This document shows, piece after piece, positions 7,713-14,999 of a DNA stretch of 17,936 bases. How positions within the stretch are numbered: the stretch's first letter is position 1; each line of letters starts with the position of its first letter. Source of the stretch: Sphingomonadales bacterium. GTDB taxonomy: Bacteria; Pseudomonadota; Alphaproteobacteria; Sphingomonadales; Sphingomonadaceae. A program made the translations under genes and the position numbers. The stretch is from positions 1 through 17,936 of the forward strand of contig RDXA01000124.1 of NCBI GenBank assembly GCA_004292705.1, given 5' to 3'. The notes beneath the pieces were generated by a model. It was not told the DNA's origin. It saw only the letters and a list, made by a program, of their open reading frames with translations, and searched no databases.

Positions 7713-8038
7713 CGTAACGTCTCCTGGGCGAGGCAGCATGGGTGAGTGTCAAGAGACCGACCGGCCACTGCCAGCGAATCTCTCCGGGCCTCTAAGTCAC
7801 GTCCCGTAGCATGTAAGCATACGTATGCAACCTTGGCCGGAGCTCAGCTGGAAGCAACTGCCCAATCCCCGGATCCGGCCCTTAGTTGGCGACTCTCGCT
7901 GCGTCAAACCGGCTGCGCCATAGCAAATCTGATGCGTGCCCAATTGCGGCTTTGCCAGCGTGTGGTGGCGATTGCGGTGGGCTTCCCAAGGCGCTACCCA
8001 AGCGCCATGGAAGCGCGGCGGCGCAGAGGATCGAGCCC
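7713..8038. promoter_or_regulatory. pckA-chvI divergent control region
   Basis: These 326 bp between the pckA and chvI starts hold no convincing gene; extensions of both genes into it lack ribosome sites. Visible elements are a perfect 12-bp palindrome GCATACGTATGC (7817-7828), a TTGACA hexamer on the minus strand near 7759 without a matching -10, and a hairpin GGCGCT/AGCGCC (7990-8006) in the presumed chvI leader. AT content is locally higher around 7800-7835. It must carry promoters for both directions, and the palindrome is a candidate operator. I cannot assign a promoter with confidence. Confidence 0.55.
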
Positions 8039-8812
8039 ATGTCCGACAGCACCACAGAGCCTGCATCCGCCCCACCCGAGAGCGCGGACAGCGCGGCGCG
8101 CAAGCTCCAGATCGCGCTGGTCGATGATGATCGCAATATCCTCACGACGGTTTCGATCGCGCTCCAGGCGGAGGGCTTTGCCACGCGGCTCTATTCGGAT
8201 GGCGAGACGGCATTGAAGGCACTGCTCGACAATCCGCCCGATCTGGCAGTTTTCGACATCAAGATGCCCAAGATGGACGGAATGGAGCTGCTGCGGCGGC
8301 TTCGCGCCCAATCGCCGCTGCCGGTCATCTTCCTCACCAGCAAGGACGACGAAAGCGACGAGGAAGCGGGGCTGGAACTGGGCGCGGATGACTACATCGC
8401 CAAGCCGTTCAGCCTGCGCCTGCTGGTCGCCCGCATCCGCGCGATCCTGCGCCGCGCCGAGCCATTGGCGGGCGGCAGCGCGCTTGCCTCCACATCCGAA
8501 CCTGCACCCGCCAGCCTCATCCGCGGGCGATTGCTTATGGACCCGGCGCGCCATCAGGTGACCTGGCAGGGCGAGCCGGTCAGTCTCACGGTGACCGAAT
8601 TCCTGATCCTCGAGGCGCTCGCGATCCGCCCCGGCGTGATCAAGAGCCGCAACCAGTTGATGGACGCCGCCTATCCCGACGATGTCTTCGTGGATGACCG
8701 CACGGTCGACAGCCACATCAAGCGGATGCGGCGCAAGTTCAAGATGGTCGATCCCGGTTTCGATGCGATCGATACGCTCTATGGCGCGGGCTACAGCTTC
8801 ACCGATGGCTGA
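8039..8812 (+). CDS. chvI: response regulator ChvI (OmpR/PhoB family)
   Basis: A 257-aa two-component DNA-binding regulator. The receiver domain (about 23-138) has acidic pocket Asp29-Asp31, phospho-acceptor Asp73 in VFDIKMPKMDG, Thr100 and Lys122 (AKPF). The winged-helix output domain (about 160-256) ends in the typical VDSHIKRMRRKF and TLYGAGYSF. The start is chosen at 8039 because AGAGGA lies 8 nt upstream; the longer frame from 7886 adds 51 unrelated residues. In rhizobia ChvI with ChvG controls acid/envelope responses and carbon metabolism. Identity rests on sequence plus the pckA-chvI-chvG-hprK order. The last 8 nt overlap chvG. Confidence 0.93.
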   Translation: MSDSTTEPASAPPESADSAARKLQIALVDDDRNILTTVSIALQAEGFATRLYSDGETALKALLDNPPDLAVFDIKMPKMDGMELLRRLRAQSPLPVIFLTSKDDESDEEAGLELGADDYIAKPFSLRLLVARIRAILRRAEPLAGGSALASTSEPAPASLIRGRLLMDPARHQVTWQGEPVSLTVTEFLILEALAIRPGVIKSRNQLMDAAYPDDVFVDDRTVDSHIKRMRRKFKMVDPGFDAIDTLYGAGYSFTDG

Positions 8813-10367
8813 CGGCACGCAGCGCTCGGGCGGGGGCGAGCAACTGACCGCGACCGGGCGGTTTGCGCTGACGGGGCGCATTCTCGCGGTCAACATCCTG
8901 CCGCTGCTGGTGATGGGCGGCGGGCTATTCTATCTCGACAGCTACCGCACGCAGCTCATCAACGAACGCTTCAAGCTGGCCCGGATCGAGGCGCAGATCA
9001 CTGCCGAGGCGCTCGCCGGTGCCACCCGCGAGCGGCAGGAGGCGCTGCTGGTGCAGATTGGCAAGGAACAGCGCATGCGGTTGCGGATGTTCGATGCCGA
9101 AGGCAAACTCACCGCCGACAGTTTTGCCCTCGCCGATCCCGCCTTTCGCTTCAACGACATCGCCGACGACAACTGGGAGCAGGAATTTGCCCGATGGCTT
9201 GACCGCACGGTCGACACCATCGTCGCGGCAGAATCGGTGCAGGACTACATCGAACCCGAAGCGCAAGAAGCCGATGCCTGGCCCGAGCTCGCCCGCGCGC
9301 GCGAGCTCGGCCTGTCGCAGGTGCGCCTCTATGATTGGAGCGACGGCACTCCGGTGATTACCGCTGCCGTGCCGGTGGGCCTGCAAGGCGCAACCCTGCT
9401 GACCGTGCGCAACGCGGTCGACATTACCGAAAGCGTGCGCGCCGCGCGCACCACATTGTTCGTCGCCATGCTGCTGGTCATGGCCGCCTCGGCAGCACTG
9501 TCGCTGTTCCTCGCGCGCACCATCGTGACACCGCTGCGGCTGCTGGCGCGCGCAGCGGTGCGGGTGAAGCAGGGCCGTGACCGCGAGGTGGAGGTGCCCC
9601 GCCTGCCCCAGCGCAGCGACGAAATCGGTCTGCTCGCCCGCGCGGTATCGGACATGACAGGGGCGCTGCGCCAGCGCATCGACGCGGTCGACAGTTTCGC
9701 CGCCGACGTGGCGCACGAAATCAAGAACCCGCTGGCCAGCTTGCGCAATGCGGTCGACACGTTGCCGCGCGTGGAAGACCCCGCGCTGCGCACCGAACTG
9801 ATCCAGATTGCCGCCCATGACGTGCGCCGGATCGACCGCCTCGTGACCGAGATCGCTGCCGCCAGCCGGGTCGATGCCGAGATCAGCCGGGCCACGCTCG
9901 AACGGATCGATCTTGCCGAATTGTTCGAAAACCTGATTCGCAGCCGCGACAACCGGGGCATGAATGGCGGACGGCGACTCGTGCTGGACACAGCGCGTGG
10001 CGGGCATACGCGGGTCATGGGAGTGCCCACCCAGCTGGAACGGGTCGCGGAAAACCTGATCGACAACGCCGTTTCCTTCTCGCCCGAGAGTGGCACAGTG
10101 CGCGTGGTGATCCGGCAGGCAGGCCGCCACGTCGTCACCGAAGTCTGCGACGAAGGCCCCGGCATCGCCCCCGAGCGGCGCGAGGACGTGTTCCGGCGAT
10201 TCCATTCGGACCGGCCAGAGGGCGAGAGCTTCGGCAATCATTCCGGCCTGGGTCTCGCCATTGGCCGGGCCATTGCCGAAGCGCATGACGGAACACTGGT
10301 TGCCGAAGCCCGCCCTGACGGCGCAGCAGGCGCGTGCCTGCGCCTGACCTTGCCAGTCGCGCCATGA
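8805..10367 (+). CDS. chvG: sensor histidine kinase ChvG
   Basis: A 520-aa inner-membrane kinase, cognate to ChvI. Order: short cytoplasmic N-terminus, transmembrane segment about 27-46 (ILAVNILPLLVMGG), periplasmic sensor of about 170 residues, second membrane segment about 222-243, HAMP linker, HisKA with DVAHEIKNPLASL (phospho-His304), then HATPase with N-box ENLIDNAVSF (Asn417/Asn421), G1 DEGPGI and G2 GLGLAIG. All catalytic boxes are intact. The start ATG (8805) overlaps the chvI end by 8 nt, implying translational coupling; the longer open frame from 8682 is only a chvI shadow. It overlaps hprK by 4 nt. Confidence 0.93.
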   Translation: MADGTQRSGGGEQLTATGRFALTGRILAVNILPLLVMGGGLFYLDSYRTQLINERFKLARIEAQITAEALAGATRERQEALLVQIGKEQRMRLRMFDAEGKLTADSFALADPAFRFNDIADDNWEQEFARWLDRTVDTIVAAESVQDYIEPEAQEADAWPELARARELGLSQVRLYDWSDGTPVITAAVPVGLQGATLLTVRNAVDITESVRAARTTLFVAMLLVMAASAALSLFLARTIVTPLRLLARAAVRVKQGRDREVEVPRLPQRSDEIGLLARAVSDMTGALRQRIDAVDSFAADVAHEIKNPLASLRNAVDTLPRVEDPALRTELIQIAAHDVRRIDRLVTEIAAASRVDAEISRATLERIDLAELFENLIRSRDNRGMNGGRRLVLDTARGGHTRVMGVPTQLERVAENLIDNAVSFSPESGTVRVVIRQAGRHVVTEVCDEGPGIAPERREDVFRRFHSDRPEGESFGNHSGLGLAIGRAIAEAHDGTLVAEARPDGAAGACLRLTLPVAP

Positions 10368-10849
10368 GCGGAGGGTCGGTGTTCGTGATACAGGCCGGTG
10401 CGGTCGCGATTGGCGGCCGTGCATTGCTGATCGAAGGGCCGCCGGGCAGCGGCAAATCGAGCCTGGCACTGACGCTGATCGATCGCGGCGCAACACTGAT
10501 CGGCGATGACGCCGTCGCGCTGACAGCCGATGGCGAGCATCTGATTGCCGCGCCGCCACCCAGTATCGCCGGTCTGCTCGAAGTGCGTGGGATCGGACTG
10601 GTGCAGCTGCCGGTTGCACTGCGTGCACCGGTGGCATTGATCCTCGCCCTCGGTGGCCCACCGCCTGATCGCCTGCCGGAAACGCCGCTTCCCACCCGCA
10701 TGATCGGCGGGGTGCCGGTGCCGGTGCTCGCCTTCGACCCCGGCTGCATCGCGCCCGCCCAGCGCGCCGAATGGGCGCTGCGCCTTCACGGGATCGAATG
10801 CGAACCGGCTTCACTTTCCGTCCCACAAGCACCACAGTGCCGCGCATGA
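10364..10849 (+). CDS. hprK: HPr kinase/phosphorylase, short alphaproteobacterial form
   Basis: A 161-aa protein equal to the C-terminal catalytic domain of Firmicute HprK (about 310 aa); the short form is usual in alphaproteobacteria. Seen: Walker A GPPGSGKSS (25-33), IGDDAV with Asp48-Asp49, and the HprK signature LLEVRGIGL (71-79). The family phosphorylates or dephosphorylates HPr at a serine, here influencing the regulatory PTS. The ATG shares ATGA with the chvG stop, and the gene shares ATGA with rapZ, so chvI-chvG-hprK-rapZ is one coupled operon. Oddity: its expected substrate gene at 12320 is broken, so HprK has no local functional HPr. Confidence 0.92.
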   Translation: MSGGSVFVIQAGAVAIGGRALLIEGPPGSGKSSLALTLIDRGATLIGDDAVALTADGEHLIAAPPPSIAGLLEVRGIGLVQLPVALRAPVALILALGGPPPDRLPETPLPTRMIGGVPVPVLAFDPGCIAPAQRAEWALRLHGIECEPASLSVPQAPQCRA

Positions 10850-11769
10850 GCGCCTCCCCCGCCCCTCCTCCGCACCCCGAGAAGCGCCCGCTGCTGCTGG
10901 TGACCGGGCTCGCAGGCGCGGGCAAATCGACCGCGCTCGCCGTGCTGGAGGATCTCGGTTGGGAGACCATCGACAACTTCCCGGTACGCCTGCTCAAGCG
11001 GCTGGTCACGATGCCCGACGAAACGCGCGGGCCGCTTGCCATCGGCTTCGATTCGCGCACCCGCGGCTTCGTGCCCGCCGATGTGATCGAATTGGTGAAA
11101 GACCTTGCCGCCCGGCCTGACATCGCGCTCACCTTCCTGTTCCTCGATTGCGGGGGGGGTGAGCTTGAACGCCGCTTCAACGAAACCCGCCGTCGCCACC
11201 CGATGGCCGCGGGGCGCCCGGTGATGGAGGGGATTTCCGCCGAGCGCGAGCTGCTGGAACCCCTGCGCCGCTGGGCCGAAGTGATGATCGACACCTCGGT
11301 GATGACCAGCAACGACCTGCAGACGCGCATGCGCGAGCTTTTTGCTCCGGTCAGCGACGAGGCGGCGCTGACCCTCACCTTGTCGAGCTTCGGTTTTTCC
11401 CGCGGAATGCCGCCGCTGGCCGATCTCGTATTCGACATGCGTTTCCTCGACAATCCGCATTGGGTGCCGGAATTGCGCGAGCAAACCGGGCAGGATGCCC
11501 CGGTCGGCGAACATATCGAACGCGACCCTGCCTTTGCCGAGGCCTTCACGCGGATCCGCGATCTGCTGCTGGTGTTGCTCCCGCGCTACGCCGCGCAGGG
11601 CAAGCCCTATGTCCATGTCGCCTTTGGCTGTACCGGCGGGAGACACCGCTCGGTCTTCACCGCCGAGACGATGGCTGAGGCCTTGCGCGAGGCGGGATTT
11701 TCGCCCACTGTCCAGCATCGCAATCTGGGGTCACGCACGGCCGACGCGATTGAACGTCACCGCCGCTGA
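10846..11769 (+). CDS. rapZ: RapZ/YvcJ-family P-loop nucleotide-binding protein
   Basis: A 307-aa protein of the RapZ (YhbJ/YvcJ) family. It has a Walker A near the N-terminus, GLAGAGKST (21-29), the ETIDNFPVRLL segment, and the conserved C-terminal motif GCTGGRHRSV (261-270). In E. coli RapZ is an RNase E adaptor that senses glucosamine-6-phosphate. In alphaproteobacteria, where the gene sits with hprK and PTS genes, the role is less certain. The start ATG at 10846 overlaps the hprK stop by 4 nt; the open frame from 10771 is an upstream shadow inside hprK. A 109-bp gap follows, so EIIA may have its own promoter. Confidence 0.92.
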   Translation: MSASPAPPPHPEKRPLLLVTGLAGAGKSTALAVLEDLGWETIDNFPVRLLKRLVTMPDETRGPLAIGFDSRTRGFVPADVIELVKDLAARPDIALTFLFLDCGGGELERRFNETRRRHPMAAGRPVMEGISAERELLEPLRRWAEVMIDTSVMTSNDLQTRMRELFAPVSDEAALTLTLSSFGFSRGMPPLADLVFDMRFLDNPHWVPELREQTGQDAPVGEHIERDPAFAEAFTRIRDLLLVLLPRYAAQGKPYVHVAFGCTGGRHRSVFTAETMAEALREAGFSPTVQHRNLGSRTADAIERHRR

Positions 11770-11878
11770 GCGCGTCCCGGGAATTCGCGAGACCTTGCAC
11801 TGCAAGCGCATTGTCCCGCATGGTAGAAACGCGTAAGGCACGCCCGCAGACGGGCAGTTAACGGACCCCTTTTCACGC

Positions 11879-12307
11879 ATGATCGGCTTGATCCTGGTAA
11901 CCCATGGCCGCCTCGCGGACCAGTTTGTCGAGGCGATGGAGCACGTGGTCGGCCCGCAGGACGGGATCGTCACGGTCTGCATCGGCCCCCATGACGATAT
12001 GGAGCAGCGCCGCGCCGACATCGCCGAGGCGATTGCGACGGTCGACAATGGCCAGGGTGTCATCATCCTCACCGACCTGTTCGGCGGCACACCTTCGAAC
12101 CTTGCGATTTCACTGCTCGATGCCGGGCATGTCGAGGTGATCGCCGGGATCAACTTGCCCATGCTGATCCGCCTGGCCGGGGCAAGGAAGGCGATGGACG
12201 TGAGCGCCGCGGTGCACGCCGCGCAGACTGCAGGACGCAATTACATCACCATTGCGAGCGAATTGCTCGGGGCTGACACCGCCCCGCCTGCGCGGGCCAA
12301 GGCCTAG
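11879..12307 (+). CDS. PTS EIIA component, mannose/fructose type
   Basis: A 142-aa EIIA-Man-like phosphocarrier. Phospho-accepting His9 lies in LILVTHGRLA, and the strongly conserved VIILTDLFGGTPSNLA segment (61-76) is intact. No EIIB/C/D transporter genes are nearby, so it probably belongs to a regulatory rather than sugar-transporting PTS: in alphaproteobacteria EI(Ntr) to HPr to EIIA. It is followed 12 nt later by the ptsH remnant, its normal phosphate donor. The ribosome site is weak. A 5-bp GCCCG/CGGGC hairpin at 11842-11855 lies upstream. Confidence 0.9.
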   Translation: MIGLILVTHGRLADQFVEAMEHVVGPQDGIVTVCIGPHDDMEQRRADIAEAIATVDNGQGVIILTDLFGGTPSNLAISLLDAGHVEVIAGINLPMLIRLAGARKAMDVSAAVHAAQTAGRNYITIASELLGADTAPPARAKA

Positions 12308-12319
12308 AAGGCGGCCGCC

Positions 12320-12515
12320 GTGGGGGAGGCAAGGCAGCAGGTCACCATTGTCAACCGCCGGGGTCTGCACGCCCGGGCGGGGGTCGATCCTCGGGCTGAT
12401 GATGCTTGGCGCAGCCAAGGGCGATACGGTCGAAGTTGCGGTGGAGGGGGACGACGCCGAGGCCGTGCTTGCCGATCTGGTCGCCCTGATCGCCGACGGC
12501 TTTGGCGAAGACTAG
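12320..12515 (+). pseudogene. ptsH: HPr phosphocarrier gene with internal deletion and frameshift
   Basis: Two halves of HPr are readable in different frames. From a GTG at 12320, the first frame gives the N-terminal strand and active site, VTIVNRRGLHARA, with His at codon 12368-12370. The second frame gives GSILGLMMLGAAKGD, with the regulatory Ser codon at 12384-12386, then the last strand and helix (VEVAVEG...LVALIADGFGED) ending at TAG 12513-12515. In canonical HPr, His15 and Ser46 are 31 codons (93 nt) apart; here 16 nt separate them, implying about 77 nt lost, which is not a multiple of 3. Helix 1 and strands 2-3 are missing, so no frame makes a folded HPr. A genuine deletion or an assembly error are both possible. 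Confidence 0.85.
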
Positions 12516-12547
12516 CGCGCCCGCGCCGCATCGCGTAGGCGGCCGAC

Positions 12548-13345
12548 ATGCGCAAGCACATCACCGGCTTTTCCAACCCCACAGTCAAATATCTGCGGTC
12601 GCTGCGCGACAAGAAGCATCGCAAGCGTGCCGGGCAGTTTCTGGTCGAGGGGTTGCGACTGCTCGAAGACGCGCGGGCTTCGGGCCGGGTGCCACGCACG
12701 CTGGTGATGGCCGAGGGGCGCGCGCATCCGCTGCTGGCACGGCTCGAGGCTGACGTCATGGCGGCGGGCGGCGAGATAATTGAAACCACGCCCGACATTC
12801 TCTCCAAGATCACCGGCAAGGAGAACGCGCAGTCGGTCGCGGGCGTGTTCGACGAGTGGGACACGTCTCTGGCAGCCCTCGACCGCGCGAGCGCACCGAT
12901 CTGGCTCGCGGCGCAGGCGCTGCGCGATCCGGGCAATCTCGGCACCATGCTGCGCACTTGCGACGCGGTGGGCGCGGGCGGGCTGATCCTGATCGACGAC
13001 TGCGCCGACCCCTTCAGCGCCGAGGCGGTGCGCGCGAGCATGGGGGCGGTGTTTACCGTCGGGCTGGCGCAGGCACGGTGGGAGGCGTTTTTGCCGTGGC
13101 TGCGCGGTGGGGCAGGCCAGCTGGTGGCCGCGTCCCTGCGTGACGCGGTGCCCTATCGCGGCGCGGCTTATGCGGCGCCGTGCTTCATTCTGGTCGGCAA
13201 CGAATCGCAGGGCCTGCCGGAGGAATACGAAGCGGCGTGTGATCTACGGGTGACGATGCCGATGCGCGGGCGCGCGGATTCTTTGAATGCCGCTGTGGCA
13301 GGCGCGGTGCTGGCTTACGAAGTGCTGGCAGGGTTGGAGAGCTGA
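12548..13345 (+). CDS. SpoU/TrmH-family RNA 2'-O-methyltransferase
   Basis: A 265-aa SPOUT methyltransferase acting on tRNA or rRNA with S-adenosylmethionine. The N-terminal substrate-binding domain (FLVEGLRLLEDA, 31-42) is followed by the knotted domain with motif 1 DPGNLGTMLRTCDAVG (127-142), motif 2 ILVGNESQGL (214-223) and motif 3 MRGRADSLNAAVA (239-251); Arg136, Glu219 and Asn247 fit the catalytic set. The substrate site cannot be told from sequence; an RlmB-like 23S rRNA role is one option. It starts 32 nt after the ptsH remnant on the same strand. Its TGA (13343-13345) directly abuts the stop of convergent rmuC, with no base between them. Confidence 0.92.
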   Translation: MRKHITGFSNPTVKYLRSLRDKKHRKRAGQFLVEGLRLLEDARASGRVPRTLVMAEGRAHPLLARLEADVMAAGGEIIETTPDILSKITGKENAQSVAGVFDEWDTSLAALDRASAPIWLAAQALRDPGNLGTMLRTCDAVGAGGLILIDDCADPFSAEAVRASMGAVFTVGLAQARWEAFLPWLRGGAGQLVAASLRDAVPYRGAAYAAPCFILVGNESQGLPEEYEAACDLRVTMPMRGRADSLNAAVAGAVLAYEVLAGLES

Positions 13346-14785
13346 TTACTCAGCCGCGTCCTTGCGCGCTTCGAGCACCGGATACTCAGCCTCGACCGCA
13401 TCGCCATCGGCCGCATTGTAACGCGGGGCGCTTTCGACCAGCGGCACCGCTTCGATCTCGCGCTTGCCGATTTCGACGCCCTTCTCCGCCAAGCGCCGCC
13501 CCGATGACAGCACGTTGCGTTCGAAGCTGCCTACGAACTTGTTGTAATTGTTGACCGCGCTTTCCAGCCCGCCACCAACCCGCTTCAGGTGTTCGGCGGC
13601 GGTGGCGAGGCGATCATAGAGCTCGGCACCCATGCGCCCGATTTCCGCTGCCTCGTTGGCCATCTTGTCCTGACGCCACACCTGCGCAACCGTCCGCGCG
13701 ATGGCGACGAGATTGGTCGGGGTCGCCAGCAGCACCTTGTTGCGGAAGGCGAAGTCCCACAATTCGGGATCATGTTCGAGCGCGGCGGCGACGAAATGCT
13801 CGCCCGGCACGAACATCACCACATAGTCGGGCGCATCGTCGAACTGGCTCTGGTAGCTTTTCGATCCCAGCGTTTGCACATGGCCCCGCATCGACTTGGC
13901 GTGCAGATCGAGGTGCCGCTTGCGCTCGCCCTCGTCATCGGCCTCGAAGGCGGCCTGATAGGCGTTCAGTGACACCTTGGCATCGATCACCAGCTTCTTC
14001 TGCCCCGGCACATTGACGATCGCATCGGGCCGCAATCGCCCGTCAGCCGTGTCCAGCGACTGTTCGAGATGGAAATCGGTATGTTCGGCCAGCCCGCATT
14101 GTTCGAGCACGTTTTGCAGCGCTCGCTCCCCCCAGCGCCCGCGCGCCTTGGGGGCGTTGGTAAGCGAATTGCCGAGCCGCTGCGCCTCGCGCCTTACATC
14201 TTCCTGGCCCTTGCGCATCTCTTCGATCACGCCGGTCAGCTGGCCGAAGGCATCGGTGCGCTTGGCCTCCAGTTCGGCCACCTGCTTTTCGTAACTCGCC
14301 AAACGATCACCCACGGGGGCAAGCAGCGCCTTCAGCTTCTCCTCGCTCGCCTTCTCCGAATGGCCAAGCCGTTCTTCGGCGCGCTTGAGGAAGGCTTCCT
14401 GCGCCTTGCCCAGAACGGCAGCGCCGGTGTTCTCGAACTCCTTGAGCAGATTGGAGCGCGATTCTTCGAGCAGGCGCTTCTGTTCTTCAAATCCGGCGCG
14501 CTCGGCGCGGAACTGCGCGTTTTCGGCGCGCGCGGAATCGAGTTGCGTAGCCAGCGCATCGGCCCGCGCCGCGCGCTCGCCCAGCGCCGCAACCTCGATC
14601 CGCGCCTGTCCCAGTTCGGCTATGGCGCGCTTGAACTCGCCCGCCTGTTCTGCCCCTGCCCGCTCAGCGTCGGCCAGTCGCACACGCAGATCAGCGAGCG
14701 GTCGCGAGGCGAGGAACCACGCCGCCACGCCGCCAAGTGCGGCACCGAGGATGAGGGCGATAAGCGGAAGAATCGACGGGTCCAT
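13346..14785 (-). CDS. rmuC: DNA recombination protein RmuC
   Basis: A 479-aa RmuC-family protein. An N-terminal membrane anchor (about 4-25, ILPLIALILGAALGGVAAWF) is followed by a long Ala/Glu/Arg-rich coiled coil (about 28-200), then the nuclease-like RmuC domain with the hallmarks KARGRWGERALQNVLEQCGL, RLRPDAIVNVPGQKKLVIDAKVSLNAY and YVVMFVPGEHFVAAAL. E. coli RmuC limits inversions at short inverted repeats. The start ATG at 14783-14785 is followed by a good membrane segment. A LexA-type box lies 16 nt upstream, which suggests damage-inducible expression. Its stop abuts that of the convergent methyltransferase gene. Confidence 0.93.
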   Translation of the reverse strand: MDPSILPLIALILGAALGGVAAWFLASRPLADLRVRLADAERAGAEQAGEFKRAIAELGQARIEVAALGERAARADALATQLDSARAENAQFRAERAGFEEQKRLLEESRSNLLKEFENTGAAVLGKAQEAFLKRAEERLGHSEKASEEKLKALLAPVGDRLASYEKQVAELEAKRTDAFGQLTGVIEEMRKGQEDVRREAQRLGNSLTNAPKARGRWGERALQNVLEQCGLAEHTDFHLEQSLDTADGRLRPDAIVNVPGQKKLVIDAKVSLNAYQAAFEADDEGERKRHLDLHAKSMRGHVQTLGSKSYQSQFDDAPDYVVMFVPGEHFVAAALEHDPELWDFAFRNKVLLATPTNLVAIARTVAQVWRQDKMANEAAEIGRMGAELYDRLATAAEHLKRVGGGLESAVNNYNKFVGSFERNVLSSGRRLAEKGVEIGKREIEAVPLVESAPRYNAADGDAVEAEYPVLEARKDAAE

Positions 14786-14801
14786 CGCGTGATCCTACAT
14801 G

Positions 14802-14816
14802 GAACGTATGGGGAAC
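14802..14816 (-). promoter_or_regulatory. LexA (SOS) box upstream of rmuC
   Basis: GAAC at 14802-14805 and GAAC at 14813-14816 are separated by exactly 7 nt, that is GTTC-N7-GTTC on the rmuC strand, the established alphaproteobacterial LexA operator. It ends 16 nt before the rmuC start codon, where repressor would cover the transcription start. A weak TTGGGC/TAGCGT promoter pair with 18-nt spacing lies just upstream. Confidence 0.7.
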
Positions 14817-14850
14817 GCTAGGGCTGTTGCGCGGATATGCCCAAGAAAGC

Positions 14851-14999
14851 GTGACCCCGGCTCAGGGCCGGGGCGGGGGTAGGCGCTGCAACGGCGCAAG
14901 GCACGTCGCGAGGGAACCCGCGTGAGCCGCAGGGGCTCCGCAGCGTAGCGAGGGAAGCAGCCCCAAGGACGAACCCGCGGATGCGGATTCGAAAACAGA
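14851..14999. repeat. intergenic repeat cluster between rmuC and def
   Basis: The 214-bp gap has no convincing ORF. It contains a GTGACCCCGG hairpin with CCCCGGC/GCCGGGG arms (14855-14873), similar to the arms of the inverted repeat at 17434-17512. A second block follows (about 14881-14999), in which GCGAGGGAA occurs at 14908-14916 and 14948-14956, GAACCCGCG at 14914-14922 and 14971-14979, and a GGGGCT/AGCCCC stem spans 14932-14964. The look is that of dispersed non-coding repeats of this lineage; genome-wide copy number is not known from here. Confidence 0.6.

Noticed and set aside
6126..7745. 539-aa open frame on the plus strand opposite pckA
   Set aside because: It is the antisense shadow of a strongly conserved pckA; long antisense frames are common at this GC content, and the product is low-complexity Arg/Ala/Gly/Val-rich without a recognisable domain.
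8925..11549. 874-aa open frame on the minus strand opposite chvG-hprK-rapZ
   Set aside because: It spans three well-identified genes in antisense, has Arg/Ser/Ala-rich composition and no domain. It is a GC-driven artefact.
11842..11855. GCCCG/CGGGC hairpin as a rapZ terminator
   Set aside because: The stem is only 5 bp and the first T run follows about 20 nt later; too weak to call.
12320..12538. Programmed frameshift joining the two HPr halves
   Set aside because: Even a +1 shift would leave about 25 residues missing between His and Ser motifs, so no HPr fold could form; deletion explains the data better.
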